A stretch of DNA of 64,000 bases from positions 62,001 to 126,000 of the forward strand of contig CANNAC010000008.1 in the NCBI GenBank assembly GCA_947502495.1, read 5' to 3'. Positions 1 to 10,548 of this stretch are shown here, piece by piece. This stretch comes from an uncultured Flavobacteriaceae bacterium (GTDB taxonomy: Bacteria; Bacteroidota; Bacteroidia; Flavobacteriales; Flavobacteriaceae). Position 1 is the first letter of the stretch. Each line of letters opens with the position of its first letter. The notes beneath the pieces were generated by a model that saw nothing but the letters and a program-made list of their open reading frames with translations, had not been told where the DNA came from and searched no databases. A program made the translations under genes and the position numbers.

Positions 1-36
1 CGAGGTTCTTTCTAACAAACAATTAAACTAAATAAA

Positions 37-1269
37 TTAATGCTCATTCATTCTAAAGTCTGGATATGCATCCATACCGTGTTCATGAACATCAAGACCT
101 TCTAATTCTTCTTTTTCTGAAACTCGTATTCCAACTATTTTCTTCATGGTAAATAGTATTAAAAAGGACGACACTATGCATATTGCAGCATAAGAAACGA
201 CACCTATAAGCTGACTTACAAATTGTGCTCCACTAGCTAATTCTCCAAAAAGACCAACAGCTAATGTTCCCCAAATACCACATACTAAATGCACTGCAAT
301 TGCTCCAACAGGATCATCTAATTTTAACCTATCAATTAATGCTACTGCAAAAACAATAATAGCTCCTGCTATAGACCCAATCATAATAGCATCTGTTGGA
401 CTCATTTGATCTGCACCTGCAGTAATACCAACTAAACCTCCAAGAATACCATTTAAAAACATGGTTAAATCTAAATTTTTATATAACAATGTAGATACTA
501 ATGCTGCTACTACTCCACCAGCTGCTGCTGCTAAACATGTAGTCACTAAAGTTAAAGAGGTTAATCCTGGATCTGCAGATAATACAGAACCACCATTAAA
601 ACCAAACCAACCTAACCAAAGAATTAAAACTCCGGCTGTTGCTAATGGAATATTATGTCCTGGAATAGCTTGAATTTTACCATCTTTAAATTTACCAATT
701 CTTGCCCCTAGTAAACATACAGCTACTAAAGCTGCCCATCCACCAACAGAGTGTACCAATGTAGATCCTGCAAAATCATAAAAAGGAGTTTCTAATGTTT
801 GTAAAAATCCACCTCCCCATTTCCATGAACCAGCAATTGGATAAATTAATCCAACATAAAGGATTGCAAAAATCATAAATGGTCCAATCTTCATTCGTTC
901 TGCAACTGCCCCAGAAACTATAGTAGCTGCTGTTGCTGCAAACATTCCTTGAAATAAGAAATCGGTCCAATATGTATATCCTTCACTATACGTTAAATCT
1001 AATGCTCCTTCAGCTGTTAAAGGGGAATCTAATCCGAAGCCAGCAAATCCTAAAAACCCATTAAATTCTCCTGGATACATAAGATTAAAACCTACTAAGC
1101 AGTAAAGTAATAATCCAACTGTAATTATAAATATATTTTTAAAAAGTATGTTAATTGTATTTTTTTGTCTTGTCAACCCAATCTCTAAAAATGCAAAACC
1201 TAAATGCATAAAGAAAACGAGCGCTGTACAGATCATCATCCATACATTATTTATTGTAAGTAATTCCAT
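37..1269 (-). CDS. amtB: ammonium transporter AmtB
   Basis: Inner-membrane ammonium channel of the Amt/MEP/Rh family, 410 residues, the usual length. About eleven hydrophobic helices are visible. The pore twin histidines are H173 (GSTLVHSVGGW) and H327 (AIAVHLVCGIWG), and the conserved block FLFQGMFAATAATIVSGAVAE sits at about 105-125. There is no cleavable signal peptide; the first helix starts at about residue 8. It lies 9 bp downstream of the PII gene, the classical amtB-glnK pairing, so PII probably gates the channel. The order on the minus strand is porin, glnK, amtB, and nitrogen limitation is the likely inducer. Identity is certain; the regulation is inferred. Confidence 0.97.
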   Translation of the reverse strand: MELLTINNVWMMICTALVFFMHLGFAFLEIGLTRQKNTINILFKNIFIITVGLLLYCLVGFNLMYPGEFNGFLGFAGFGLDSPLTAEGALDLTYSEGYTYWTDFLFQGMFAATAATIVSGAVAERMKIGPFMIFAILYVGLIYPIAGSWKWGGGFLQTLETPFYDFAGSTLVHSVGGWAALVAVCLLGARIGKFKDGKIQAIPGHNIPLATAGVLILWLGWFGFNGGSVLSADPGLTSLTLVTTCLAAAAGGVVAALVSTLLYKNLDLTMFLNGILGGLVGITAGADQMSPTDAIMIGSIAGAIIVFAVALIDRLKLDDPVGAIAVHLVCGIWGTLAVGLFGELASGAQFVSQLIGVVSYAAICIVSSFLILFTMKKIVGIRVSEKEELEGLDVHEHGMDAYPDFRMNEH

Positions 1270-1278
1270 TTTTTTCTT

Positions 1279-1617
1279 TTATTTTAAAGTGTTTCCTCCT
1301 TTTTCTCCTGTTCGTATTCTGTACACGTCATCGATTTTCGAAACGAATATCTTACCATCACCAACTTCACCTGTAGAAGCAGCTTCAAGAATAGCCTTGA
1401 TAGTAACTTCTTCAAAATCGTCGTTAACTACAATAGATAAGTAACGTCTTTGGATATCGCTAGTGCTATAAGAAACACCTCTATATACATGTCCTTCTTT
1501 TTCGTTACCAAGTCCTGTAACATCCCAATACGAGAAGAAGTTTACGCCTACTTCATGCAGCGCTGTTTTTACCGCAGAAAACTTAGATTTCCTGATTATT
1601 GCTTCAACTTTTTTCAT
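1279..1617 (-). CDS. glnK: PII nitrogen regulatory protein (GlnK/GlnB type)
   Basis: Trimeric PII signal protein of 112 residues, which senses 2-oxoglutarate and ATP/ADP and normally plugs AmtB. The N-terminus MKKVEAIIRKSKF matches the family. The T-loop region reads HVYRGVSYSTSDIQ and keeps the tyrosine at the position uridylylated in E. coli (GVSY), and the C-terminal part has GDGKIFVSKIDDVYRIRTGE, the nucleotide-binding end. It is immediately upstream of amtB, which favours the name glnK. A perfect 7-bp-stem hairpin repeat ends 15 nt before the start codon. Whether this bacterium modifies the tyrosine cannot be told here. Confidence 0.95.
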   Translation of the reverse strand: MKKVEAIIRKSKFSAVKTALHEVGVNFFSYWDVTGLGNEKEGHVYRGVSYSTSDIQRRYLSIVVNDDFEEVTIKAILEAASTGEVGDGKIFVSKIDDVYRIRTGEKGGNTLK

Positions 1618-1632
1618 AAAAACTTGTTTTAA

Positions 1633-1650
1633 TTTCCGCGAAAGCGGAAA
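1633..1650 (-). repeat. short hairpin repeat upstream of glnK
   Basis: TTTCCGC and GCGGAAA arms around a GAAA loop on the plus strand, 15 nt in front of the glnK start. It is one of seven similar hairpins in this window, each just upstream of a minus-strand start codon. Confidence 0.75.
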
Positions 1651-1678
1651 ACTTAATTAATTTAATTTGTTGTGTATG

Positions 1679-2707
1679 TTAGAACTGATAGATAGCAGCC
1701 ATAGTAAATGCAGCAAAACTCTTTGTGCTTTCTAAATCACTATCTGCATACACTTCTTGCGAGTTACTATCTAATCTTAATTCTGGTTTTATTGTTAAAG
1801 CTTCATAAGTATAGCTTCCTGTTAATGTAAGCGCCAATACATCTTGATCATCTACAGCAGTATCTGCGTCACTTAACCAATCAAAGTATTCTCCTCTTAA
1901 ACCAATAGAGAATTTATCGGATGCAGCAAACTGCGGATAGATAGCAGCTCCCATAAAACCTTCACCATCATTATCTGCATAGGCAGCATTTAATCCTAAG
2001 TAGAAAGAATCTGAAATATCAAATCCACCAGTATAATCGATTTCAAAACCTAAAACCTCATTATCATCATAGTAGAAGTTTAAAAATTGTCCAGAATATC
2101 CTAGTTGCGCACCTAAAGCATAACCTCCAATGTAATTATTGTTCACATCTGTTGGATTCATAACCGCAACCATTAAACTAAAATCATCAGATAAAGCAAA
2201 GTCTGCTTTTAATCCAACATGTGAGAATGGTCCGCTTGAAAATAAATACGAAGTACTATAGTTAAAGTTTCCTGTTGGAGAAATGACTTCATATCCTAAA
2301 TACGTATTAAAACGACCTAAAGTTAAAGTAGTACTTTCGGTAACATTCCAATATGCATATAATTGATTTAAATTATAACCACCTATAGCCGCATCACCTC
2401 TTGGTCCAAAAACTAAATCTGCAACAACTCCAGTTTTTTCGCCTTCATACTTCGCAATAATATTTGCCATACCTAAAGCAAAACCAGTTTCATCTGCAAA
2501 TGAAGTTCCAAAAGATTGAAAAGCATCTCCGTCATCTCCAAAAATAGCTTTATCACTGGAAGTCAAATTGGTTTGATAATATGCATCTACACTTCCTTCA
2601 AAAGAGAACTTTTTTTCCTTTGTTTCTGTTTCGGTAGTTTCTGTAACTTCTTGTGCAGAAATATATGATGTTGTTAATATCATAGCAGCTAGTAATAATT
2701 TTTTCAT
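1679..2707 (-). CDS. outer-membrane beta-barrel porin (putative)
   Basis: 342-residue exported protein with a signal peptide (MKKLLLAAMILTTSYISAQ, cleavage after SAQ) and alternating amphipathic strands rich in Y, F, G and D through to a C-terminal aromatic residue (AAIYQF), as in outer-membrane barrels inserted by Bam. It resembles the flavobacterial family annotated as outer membrane beta-barrel protein or porin. It is the first gene of the glnK-amtB transcription unit, so it may admit a small nitrogenous solute across the outer membrane, but the substrate is unknown. The start is followed at once by a typical Lys-Lys signal peptide, which fixes it. Confidence 0.8.
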   Translation of the reverse strand: MKKLLLAAMILTTSYISAQEVTETTETETKEKKFSFEGSVDAYYQTNLTSSDKAIFGDDGDAFQSFGTSFADETGFALGMANIIAKYEGEKTGVVADLVFGPRGDAAIGGYNLNQLYAYWNVTESTTLTLGRFNTYLGYEVISPTGNFNYSTSYLFSSGPFSHVGLKADFALSDDFSLMVAVMNPTDVNNNYIGGYALGAQLGYSGQFLNFYYDDNEVLGFEIDYTGGFDISDSFYLGLNAAYADNDGEGFMGAAIYPQFAASDKFSIGLRGEYFDWLSDADTAVDDQDVLALTLTGSYTYEALTIKPELRLDSNSQEVYADSDLESTKSFAAFTMAAIYQF

Positions 2708-2738
2708 AAAGTATATGTTTTAGTGGTTATTAGAATTT

Positions 2739-2746
2739 CAAATCTA
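2739..2746 (-). promoter_or_regulatory. Bacteroidota -7 element for the porin-glnK-amtB operon
   Basis: On the minus strand this reads TAGATTTG, an exact match to the Bacteroidota -7 consensus TAnnTTTG, 31 bp before the porin start codon. The inverted repeat at 2763-2782 would lie over the -33 region. Inferred, not mapped. Confidence 0.55.
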
Positions 2747-2762
2747 TATTAAAAACAAACTA

Positions 2763-2782
2763 ACCCCTAAATTTTAGAGGGT
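2763..2782. promoter_or_regulatory. inverted repeat, candidate operator
   Basis: ACCCCTAAA and TTTAGAGGGT form a near-perfect inverted repeat just upstream of the porin -7 element; a weaker related pair (ACCCTATT/ATGGGGC) lies at about 2816-2834. The position suggests regulator binding over the -33 region. The regulator is unknown. Confidence 0.4.
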
Positions 2783-2939
2783 GAAAATGCAATTTTTATC
2801 AATAAATCATTTTATACCCTATTTTTTATGGGGCAAAATAAAATATTTATGTTTTTATTAACAAATCCACATTCTTAAAAAACATTATTATCATCAATTT
2901 TTGTTTTTTAATAAATTATATGCAACTTTTATATATTTA

Positions 2940-2953
2940 CGAAAACGTTTTCG
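2940..2953. promoter_or_regulatory. perfect 14-bp palindrome CGAAAACGTTTTCG, candidate operator
   Basis: A perfect palindrome near the middle of the 441-bp region between the divergent porin and gltB genes. The sequence is of the type bound by LacI-family regulators in other bacteria (established for that family); no such regulator is encoded here, so the assignment is by form only. Confidence 0.45.
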
Positions 2954-3116
2954 CAGAAAAAGCTCATTTTTATTAAATATTATTCATTGTCTATTTATTA
3001 GTTTTTACTCATATTATTGTCGAATTTTCATTTAGAACCCACTTAACTAGGGATATGAGAAAAGTGTTTCCTGCTTTTTTTTTATCAAACAATTGCTTCT
3101 ATATTAGAGATGTAAT

Positions 3117-3133
3117 AAGGCTCTAAAAGCCTT
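3117..3133 (+). promoter_or_regulatory. small hairpin before gltB
   Basis: AAGGCT and AGCCTT with a 5-nt loop, followed by TAAATTTT, end 15 nt before the gltB start. A 23-codon open frame (3055-3126, beginning MRKVFPAFF) stops inside the loop. The hairpin may affect gltB translation or transcription; the evidence is only positional. Confidence 0.3.
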
Positions 3134-3148
3134 TAAATTTTACCAATT

Positions 3149-6100
3149 ATGCTTAAGAAACAAGGACTTTATTTACCAGAATTTGAACACGATAATTGTG
3201 GCGCAGGATTTATATGTAGTTTAACCGGAAAACGATCTAACGACATCATTCACAAAGCACTTGAAATACTAGTGAAATTAGAGCATCGTGGCGCTGTAAG
3301 TTCAGACGGAGTTACGGGTGATGGCGCCGGAATCCTAATAGATATTCCACATAAATTTTTTAAGATTTTTTGTGAATTTGATTTACCAGAAGCAGGAGAA
3401 TATGCCGTTAGTAATGTCTTTCTTCCTAAAAAGGAAAACCAACGTCAATATTGTATCGATGTTTTTGAAAAAGAAATACAAAATCAAGGTCTAAAATTAA
3501 TAGGCTGGAGAGACGTTCCTGTCAACAGCGACGTTTTAGGTAAAATCGCCAGAATAACAGAACCCTTTGTTAAGCAAATTTTTATAGGAAAGTCTAGCGA
3601 AACGCAAACAGAAAGAGAATTTAACTTGAAACTGTATGCTGCTAGAAAAATTGCAGAACACACTATATATGATTCTAAACTATCGGAAGCAAAATTCTTT
3701 TACCTTCCAAGTTTATCTACCAAAATAATTATTTTTAAAGGCTTATTAATGCCTGAACATATAAATGAGTACTATTTAGACTTATTTAATTCTGCCTTAG
3801 ACACGCGATTAGCCTTAGTACATCAACGTTTTTCTACAAACACGTTTCCAACTTGGGATCTAGCACAACCCTTTAGATACATTTGTCATAATGGTGAAAT
3901 AAATACCGTAAGAGGTAATGTGTCTCGTATGTTTTCTCGTGAAGAAATCATGAAAAGCCCACTATTTGGTGAGGACATTAAAAAGATTATTCCAACTATT
4001 TTAAGAGGAAAATCAGATTCCGCAACCCTAGATATGGTTGTCGAATTATTATTAATGACAGGCCGCTCACTTCCAGAAGCTATGATGATGCTTGTTCCGG
4101 AAGCTTGGGAGAAAAACCCAAATATGTCGGATGCAAAAAAAGCATTTTACGAATTCAATTCTTGCCTTATGGAACCTTGGGATGGACCAGCTTCCATACC
4201 GTTTACAGACGGTAATTTTATTGGAGCCGTTTTAGATAGAAATGGCTTACGTCCTTCCAGATATACTGTTACTAAAAAAGGAAATGTTATTATGTCTTCC
4301 GAAACAGGAGTGGTAGATATTAAACCTGAGAACGTAGAATTTCATGGTCGTTTAGAACCCGGAAAAATGTTTCTAGTAAACATGAGTGAAGGTCGAATTG
4401 TTAACGATGAAGAAATAAAAGAAGAAATTGCTTCTAAGTATCCGTACAGAAAATGGCTAGATGAAAATTTAGTACACCTTCGAGATCTTTCCGCAAAACA
4501 AGGACATATTGAATATGACGAAATTGAATTAAAAAAACGTGAAGTTGTTTTTGGTTATACCGAAGAAGATTTAAATACCATCATTCGTCCTATGGCGCAA
4601 ATAGGAAAAGAACCTATTGGATCTATGGGAAGCGATACGCCAATTGCTATTCTATCGGAAAGACCACAACTCATTTATAACTATTTCAAACAATTATTTG
4701 CACAAGTTACCAATCCGCCTTTAGATGGAATTCGCGAAGAGTTAATTACCGATATTAGCTTAACACTAGGTAGCGATGTCAATCTATTCGATATTAACGC
4801 AGAGCATTGTAAAAAATTAAAAATACAGAATCCTGTAATTTCAAAACATGATTTAGATAAAATAAGAGACTACGACACCAATCCTGATTTTAAAGTGGAA
4901 TCGATTTCGATGTTATACGAAGTAAATCGCGGATTAAACGAACTGGAAGTTGCTCTTGAAAACCTAGTCAACAAAGCATCTAAAGCAATAGACAAAGGTG
5001 CTAATATCATTATTTTATCCGATAGATTTGTTGACGAAAATCACGCACCAATTCCTGCGCTTTTAGCATGTTCTTACGTGAATCATGCATTGCACAAACT
5101 AAAGAAACGATCTAGAATCAGTTTAATTATTGAATCCGCAGAACCTCGTGAAGTACATCACTTCGCTCTATTATTTGGTTATGGTGCAAGTGCTGTAAAC
5201 CCATATATTGTAAATGAAATTGTTCAAGAACAAATCAACAATGCAGACCTTACCGATTTAGAGTATTTAGCTGCCATTAAAAATTACAATAAAGCAGTAG
5301 GAAAAGGAATTCTGAAGGTGATGAACAAAATTGGTATTTCCACTTTAAACTCGTATCGTGGTTCGCAATTATTTGAATGTATAGGAATTAACACCGCTAC
5401 GGTTGAAAAATATTTCCCAAATACGCCTACCAGAATTCAAGGTATCGGCTTAAGAGAAATTGAACAAGAAATTGTAAAACGCCACAAAAGAGCATTTCAT
5501 AAAAATACAGAACCAGACATTGAAGTAGGTGGAGAATATAGATGGAGACGCGGACAAGAAAAACATATGTTCAACCCATTAACCGTTGCGAAACTTCAAG
5601 AATCGGTAAGAACCAATAAAGCCTCTACTTTTAAAGAGTTCTCCGATTTAGTTAACGATCAATCTAAAAGTTTAATGACTATTAGAGGCCTATTCGAATT
5701 CGATCAATTTGACCCAATTCCACTAGAAGAAGTAGAGCCTTGGACAGAAATTGTAAAACGCTTTAAAACAGGCGCCATGTCTTATGGATCTATTAGTAAA
5801 GAAGCGCATGAAAACTTAGCAGTTGCCATGAATAGAATTGGAGGTAAATCTAATTCTGGTGAAGGTGGAGAAGACCAAGAACGCTTCTATAAAAGCTCAC
5901 AAGGAGATTGGAGAAACTCTGCAATAAAGCAAGTTGCTTCCGGTAGATTTGGAGTTACCTCGAACTACTTAACAAGCGCAAGCGAAATTCAAATAAAAAT
6001 AGCGCAAGGTGCAAAACCTGGTGAAGGCGGACAATTACCTGGACCGAAAGTAAATCCTGAAATTGCGAAAACAAGAAATTCAACGCCTTACGTAGGATTA

Positions 6101-7645
6101 ATTTCACCACCACCACATCACGATATTTATTCAATAGAAGATTTATCCCAATTAATTTACGACGTAAAATCAGCAAATAGAAGCGCAAGAATCAATGTGA
6201 AACTGGTTTCAGAGATTGGCGTAGGAACCGTTGCAGCAGGAGTTGCAAAAGCAAAAGCAGATGTTATTTTAATCGCTGGTTTTGATGGCGGAACAGGAGC
6301 AACACCTTTAACCTCACAAAAACACGCAGGCTTACCATGGGAACTTGGTGTTGCAGAAGCACAGCAAACCCTAGTAATGAATGACCTTAGAAATCGTATT
6401 GTTTTAGAATGCGACGGCCAACTAAAAACAGGTCGTGATGTTGCTATTGCATGTTTACTTGGAGCAGAAGAATTCGGTTTTGCAACCGCACCTTTAGTAG
6501 CTTCTGGATGTATTATGATGCGTGTTTGCCACCTAAACACGTGCCCAGTTGGTATAGCAACGCAGAATCCGGAATTACGTAAAAAGTTTAAAGGAAAACC
6601 AGAACACGTAGTTAACTACATGTATTTTGTAGCACAGGAATTACGTGAGATTATGGCGAAACTCGGATTTAGAACCATCAATGAAATGGTTGGACAATCT
6701 CAAAAACTAAACAGAAATAAAGCAATTGATCATTATAAATCATCAGGAATTGACTTAACTCCTATTTTACACAAAGTAGAAGTTGCTGAAGATGTACAAT
6801 TATATAATACCTATTGCCAAGACCACAACTTGAATGTGCACTTAGATTTTAAAATCATCAAACAAGCGCATCAGGCATTATTTAGAAGACAAAAAACAAA
6901 TTTAGAAATGCCTATCACTAATATTGATAGAGCAGTTGGAGCAGTTATAAGTAATGAAATTTCAAAAATTTATGGTGCAGACGGATTACCAGAAGACACT
7001 ATAGATATTCAATTTAGCGGTTCTGCCGGACAAAGTTTTGGAGCATTTGCTACCAAAGGACTAAAGTTTACCGTGCACGGAAATACAAATGATTACCTAG
7101 GAAAAGGATTATCTGGAGCGAAACTCATTATTAAAGTACCAGAAAAATGCACGATTGTTCCAGAAGATAATATTATTACCGGAAACGTAACTTTATATGG
7201 TGCAACCTCTGGTGAAGTATATATAAACGGAAAAGCAGGAGAACGTTTTTGTGTTAGAAACTCTGGCGCAAAAGCAGTTGTAGAAGGCATTGGAGATCAC
7301 GGTTGTGAGTATATGACTGGTGGTGTTGCCGTAATTCTTGGTAATGTAGGTCGAAACTTTGGAGCAGGAATGAGTGGTGGAATTGCCTATGTCTTAGATC
7401 AAGACGGAACCTTCCAACAAAATTGTAATGCAGAAGATTTAAATATCGATCCATTAGAAAACGAAGTAGACATCCTTCAGTTGAAACAATTAATCGAAAA
7501 TCATGTAGAAGCAACTGACAGCCCTTTAGCAGCACGAATTTTAAAAGACTGGAACAATTACCTTCCGAAGTTTAAAAAAGTGTTACCAGAAGAGTACAGA
7601 CAAGCTTTAGTGAGATTAGAACAAGAACAATTAGAATTAGCGTAA
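3149..7645 (+). CDS. gltB: glutamate synthase, large subunit
   Basis: 1498-residue GOGAT alpha subunit, which uses glutamine, 2-oxoglutarate and reducing power from GltD to make two glutamates. The class II amidotransferase nucleophile is C17 (HDNCGAGF), implying removal of a 16-residue propeptide. The FMN/synthase domain shows [16 protein letters not shown] and [12 protein letters not shown], followed by the 3Fe-4S cysteines in [15 protein letters not shown] and a C-terminal glutamate-synthase beta-helix domain (GxxGxxxYG repeats). It is followed 3 bp later by gltD. It diverges from the porin-glnK-amtB operon, so ammonium uptake and assimilation share one control region. Confidence 0.98.
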   Translation: MLKKQGLYLPEFEHDNCGAGFICSLTGKRSNDIIHKALEILVKLEHRGAVSSDGVTGDGAGILIDIPHKFFKIFCEFDLPEAGEYAVSNVFLPKKENQRQYCIDVFEKEIQNQGLKLIGWRDVPVNSDVLGKIARITEPFVKQIFIGKSSETQTEREFNLKLYAARKIAEHTIYDSKLSEAKFFYLPSLSTKIIIFKGLLMPEHINEYYLDLFNSALDTRLALVHQRFSTNTFPTWDLAQPFRYICHNGEINTVRGNVSRMFSREEIMKSPLFGEDIKKIIPTILRGKSDSATLDMVVELLLMTGRSLPEAMMMLVPEAWEKNPNMSDAKKAFYEFNSCLMEPWDGPASIPFTDGNFIGAVLDRNGLRPSRYTVTKKGNVIMSSETGVVDIKPENVEFHGRLEPGKMFLVNMSEGRIVNDEEIKEEIASKYPYRKWLDENLVHLRDLSAKQGHIEYDEIELKKREVVFGYTEEDLNTIIRPMAQIGKEPIGSMGSDTPIAILSERPQLIYNYFKQLFAQVTNPPLDGIREELITDISLTLGSDVNLFDINAEHCKKLKIQNPVISKHDLDKIRDYDTNPDFKVESISMLYEVNRGLNELEVALENLVNKASKAIDKGANIIILSDRFVDENHAPIPALLACSYVNHALHKLKKRSRISLIIESAEPREVHHFALLFGYGASAVNPYIVNEIVQEQINNADLTDLEYLAAIKNYNKAVGKGILKVMNKIGISTLNSYRGSQLFECIGINTATVEKYFPNTPTRIQGIGLREIEQEIVKRHKRAFHKNTEPDIEVGGEYRWRRGQEKHMFNPLTVAKLQESVRTNKASTFKEFSDLVNDQSKSLMTIRGLFEFDQFDPIPLEEVEPWTEIVKRFKTGAMSYGSISKEAHENLAVAMNRIGGKSNSGEGGEDQERFYKSSQGDWRNSAIKQVASGRFGVTSNYLTSASEIQIKIAQGAKPGEGGQLPGPKVNPEIAKTRNSTPYVGLISPPPHHDIYSIEDLSQLIYDVKSANRSARINVKLVSEIGVGTVAAGVAKAKADVILIAGFDGGTGATPLTSQKHAGLPWELGVAEAQQTLVMNDLRNRIVLECDGQLKTGRDVAIACLLGAEEFGFATAPLVASGCIMMRVCHLNTCPVGIATQNPELRKKFKGKPEHVVNYMYFVAQELREIMAKLGFRTINEMVGQSQKLNRNKAIDHYKSSGIDLTPILHKVEVAEDVQLYNTYCQDHNLNVHLDFKIIKQAHQALFRRQKTNLEMPITNIDRAVGAVISNEISKIYGADGLPEDTIDIQFSGSAGQSFGAFATKGLKFTVHGNTNDYLGKGLSGAKLIIKVPEKCTIVPEDNIITGNVTLYGATSGEVYINGKAGERFCVRNSGAKAVVEGIGDHGCEYMTGGVAVILGNVGRNFGAGMSGGIAYVLDQDGTFQQNCNAEDLNIDPLENEVDILQLKQLIENHVEATDSPLAARILKDWNNYLPKFKKVLPEEYRQALVRLEQEQLELA

Positions 7646-7648
7646 ATT

Positions 7649-9115
7649 ATGGGAAAGATAACAGGATTTTTAGAGTTTAAGCGTGAAAACGAAAGTTACG
7701 AAGCGCCAGAAAAACGTATCGAAAACTATAAAGAGTTTACCGTACCGCTAAAAGAAGAGAACTTAAAAGATCAAGGTGCACGTTGTATGGATTGCGGAAT
7801 TCCGTTTTGCCATAGTGGTTGTCCGCTAGGGAATTTAATTCCAGATTTTAACGATAAAGTCTATAAAGGCAAATGGAAAGAAGCTGCTGAAATTTTACAT
7901 AAAACCAACAACTTCCCAGAGTTCACAGGACGCTTATGCCCAGCACCTTGCGAAGAAGCTTGCGTCTTAGGGATTAATGAAGATCCTGTAACGATAGAAA
8001 ATATTGAAAAAAACATTATAGAAACTGCTTTTAATGAAGGTTGGATTGTTGCAAATCCTCCAAAAATTAGAACCCAAAAAACCGTTGCGGTTATTGGTTC
8101 TGGACCAGCAGGATTAGCTGCTGCACAACAATTAAATCGCGCAGGTCATAGCGTTACCGTTTTTGAACGTGACGAAAAAGTTGGTGGCTTATTACGTTAT
8201 GGAATTCCAGATTTTAAAATGGAAAAAACCGTGATTGATAGACGTGTTGCCGTTTTAGAAGAAGAAGGCATTATATTTAAAACCAATGCACATGTTGGTA
8301 AAAACATCGATGCAAACAAATTAAAAGACGATTTTGATGCTGTTGTTTTATGTGGTGGCGCAACCGTTAGAAGAAACATTCCTATTCCTGGAGCAGATTT
8401 AAAAGGGGTAACGCAAGCCATGGATTTCTTAAAACTAAACAATCAATATGTAGATGGTTTAGTGGATTTTAAAGATGTGATTTCGGCGAAAGGAAAAGAC
8501 ATTATCGTTATTGGTGGTGGAGATACCGGAAGTGATTGTATTGGAACTTCCAATCGTCATGGCGCAACATCGGTTACTAATTTTGAAATATTAAGCAAAC
8601 CTTCAGAAGGTCGTCCAGCAAATCAACCTTGGCCATATTGGCCAATGAAGCTAAAAACAACTTCGTCGCACCAAGAAGGTGTAGAACGTTTTTTTAGTAT
8701 TTCTACCAAAGAATTTATTGGAGACAAAAAAGGAAATTTAACCGGATTGAAAACCGTAGAAGTAGAATGGATTTTCACACCTGGAGAAAGACCACAACTT
8801 AAAGAAGTACCAAATACCGAAAAGGATTGGAAATGCGACATCGCTTTATTAGCACTTGGATTTACAGGAGCTGAAAAAACACTAGCAGACCAATTTGGTT
8901 TAAAAATGGATTTTAGAACGAATATTGAAGCTACAACAAAAGATTACAAAACAAATGTTCCTGGTGTTTTTGCTGCTGGAGATATGCGTCGCGGACAATC
9001 ATTAATTGTTTGGGCAATATCAGAAGGAAGACAAGCAGCACACCATATTGACACCTATTTAATGGGAGAATCTTGTTTGCCTTTAAAAGATGATAATGAT
9101 TTACCTAGAGTTTAA
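7649..9115 (+). CDS. gltD: glutamate synthase, small subunit
   Basis: 488-residue beta subunit that passes electrons from NAD(P)H through FAD and two 4Fe-4S clusters to GltB. The N-terminal cysteine-rich region shows CMDCGIPFCHSGCPLGN and GRLCPAPCEEACVLG. The FAD-binding Rossmann motif is VIGSGPAGLAAAQ and the NAD(P)H motif is VIGGGDTGSDC, with the C-terminal GVFAAGDMRRGQSLIVWAI block. It starts 3 bp after gltB and is clearly co-transcribed with it. Length and motif order are normal. Confidence 0.97.
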   Translation: MGKITGFLEFKRENESYEAPEKRIENYKEFTVPLKEENLKDQGARCMDCGIPFCHSGCPLGNLIPDFNDKVYKGKWKEAAEILHKTNNFPEFTGRLCPAPCEEACVLGINEDPVTIENIEKNIIETAFNEGWIVANPPKIRTQKTVAVIGSGPAGLAAAQQLNRAGHSVTVFERDEKVGGLLRYGIPDFKMEKTVIDRRVAVLEEEGIIFKTNAHVGKNIDANKLKDDFDAVVLCGGATVRRNIPIPGADLKGVTQAMDFLKLNNQYVDGLVDFKDVISAKGKDIIVIGGGDTGSDCIGTSNRHGATSVTNFEILSKPSEGRPANQPWPYWPMKLKTTSSHQEGVERFFSISTKEFIGDKKGNLTGLKTVEVEWIFTPGERPQLKEVPNTEKDWKCDIALLALGFTGAEKTLADQFGLKMDFRTNIEATTKDYKTNVPGVFAAGDMRRGQSLIVWAISEGRQAAHHIDTYLMGESCLPLKDDNDLPRV

Positions 9116-9120
9116 TTAAT

Positions 9121-9136
9121 TCCTGCAAAGGCAGGA
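9121..9136. repeat. short hairpin repeat after gltD
   Basis: TCCTGC and GCAGGA arms around AAAG, followed by ATCTTA. It resembles the shorter hairpins found before start codons elsewhere in the window. Confidence 0.5.
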
Positions 9137-9148
9137 ATCTTAGATATT

Positions 9149-9180
9149 AAAAAAGCACCTTGAGAAAGGTGCTTTTTTTT
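9149..9180 (+). terminator. intrinsic terminator of gltBD
   Basis: AGCACCTT and AAGGTGCT form a GC-containing stem with a GAGA loop, followed by eight T residues on the plus strand and flanked by As on the other side, so it may work for both gltBD and the converging arginine operon. Confidence 0.85.
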
Positions 9181-9229
9181 TGGATTCACGCTACAAGATT
9201 TCAAAACCTACGCAGATGAAATAATCATT

Positions 9230-10504
9230 TTATTTTGGATACTTCCCTCTAATCCCATCCAAACACAAATTACCAATACTACCAACATGCGTATGTTTTT
9301 TTGAAGTATCTGGTTTGTAAGTACCGTTTTCCACTTCTCCACCAATTTTCTGATATGCTTCTCTAAAAGGCATCCCTTCTACAACCAAGGTATTAATATT
9401 ATCTACCGTAAATAGGTATTGGTATTTCGCATCGTTTAAATCGATATGCTTTACAATCACTTGCTGAATGGCGTAATTAAAAATATCTAAAAGATCTTTT
9501 ACATCTTCAATTGCTGCAATGCTGTTTTCTTTTAATAGCTGAAAATCTCTATGATACCCACTTGGTAAATTATTCGTTATTAAAACCATTTCGGTATGTA
9601 AAGCTTGTATTTTATTTGCTTTCCCACGGATTAACTCAAACACATCCGGATTCTTTTTATGCGGCATGATGCTACTTCCTGTAGTAAGTTCATCTGGAAA
9701 AGCGATGAAGCCAAAATTCTGACTGTTATACACACAAATATCCATTGCAAAACGTGCTAATGTATTACACACACTTCCTAAAGCTAAAGCGATAGTTCTC
9801 TCGCTTTTTCCTCTGCTCATTTGCGCAGCAACCACATTATATTTTAAGGTAGCAAAGTTTAATTCTTTAGTCGTTAATTCTCTATCAATAGGAAAAGAAC
9901 TTCCGTAACCAGCAGCAGAACCTAAGGGGTTTTGATCTACTGTTTGCAGGGCTGCATTTAGCAAATACACATCGTCTATTAAAACCTCCGCATACGCAGA
10001 AAACCACAATCCGAAAGAAGATGGCATAGCAACCTGCAAATGCGTATAACCAGGAAGCAAAGCTTCTTTATGCGTTTCCGCCAAACCTAAAAGCGTATCA
10101 AAAAACGTTTTTGTTTTCGCGTTAATTTCTTTTAAATTCTCTTTATAATACAATTGAAGCGCTACTAAAACCTGATCGTTTCTAGAACGTGCGGTATGGA
10201 TTTTCTTTCCGACGTCACCCAAAGTTTTAGTCAGCTCATATTCAATTTTAGAATGTACATCTTCAAACGATTCTTCAATAACGAAGGTTCCGTTTTCTAT
10301 GGTTTCCGCAATAGCGTGTAAACCCTTTTTAAGTTGTTGTAATTCTTCCGAAGAAATGATTCCAATAGACTCCAACATTATTGCATGTGCTAAAGACGCT
10401 TGCACGTCGTACTTTGCAATATGCATGTCAATTTCCCTATCGTTTCCAACGGTAAATTGTTCTATTTTCTTATCGATACTAATTCCTTTGTCCCAGAGTT
10501 TCAT
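9230..10504 (-). CDS. argH: argininosuccinate lyase
   Basis: Last enzyme of arginine synthesis, splitting argininosuccinate into arginine and fumarate. It has the superfamily signature GSSIMPHKKNPDVFELIRG and the N-terminal HTARSRNDQV block. I chose the ATG at 10504 (MKLWDKG), giving 424 residues. The open frame extends 33 codons further upstream, but that extension (rich in K, S and T) is encoded by a dispersed palindromic repeat and is not family sequence. It is the last gene of the operon. The C-terminus ends normally at GIRGKYPK. Confidence 0.95.
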   Translation of the reverse strand: MKLWDKGISIDKKIEQFTVGNDREIDMHIAKYDVQASLAHAIMLESIGIISSEELQQLKKGLHAIAETIENGTFVIEESFEDVHSKIEYELTKTLGDVGKKIHTARSRNDQVLVALQLYYKENLKEINAKTKTFFDTLLGLAETHKEALLPGYTHLQVAMPSSFGLWFSAYAEVLIDDVYLLNAALQTVDQNPLGSAAGYGSSFPIDRELTTKELNFATLKYNVVAAQMSRGKSERTIALALGSVCNTLARFAMDICVYNSQNFGFIAFPDELTTGSSIMPHKKNPDVFELIRGKANKIQALHTEMVLITNNLPSGYHRDFQLLKENSIAAIEDVKDLLDIFNYAIQQVIVKHIDLNDAKYQYLFTVDNINTLVVEGMPFREAYQKIGGEVENGTYKPDTSKKHTHVGSIGNLCLDGIRGKYPK

Positions 10505-10548
10505 GCTCTTTAGTTTATCTGTTGATTTGTTCTTTGTCGCTTCGAGTG

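Noticed and set aside
6157-6540. 127-codon frame on the minus strand inside gltB
   Set aside because: Shadow of gltB; the plus-strand reading is conserved throughout.
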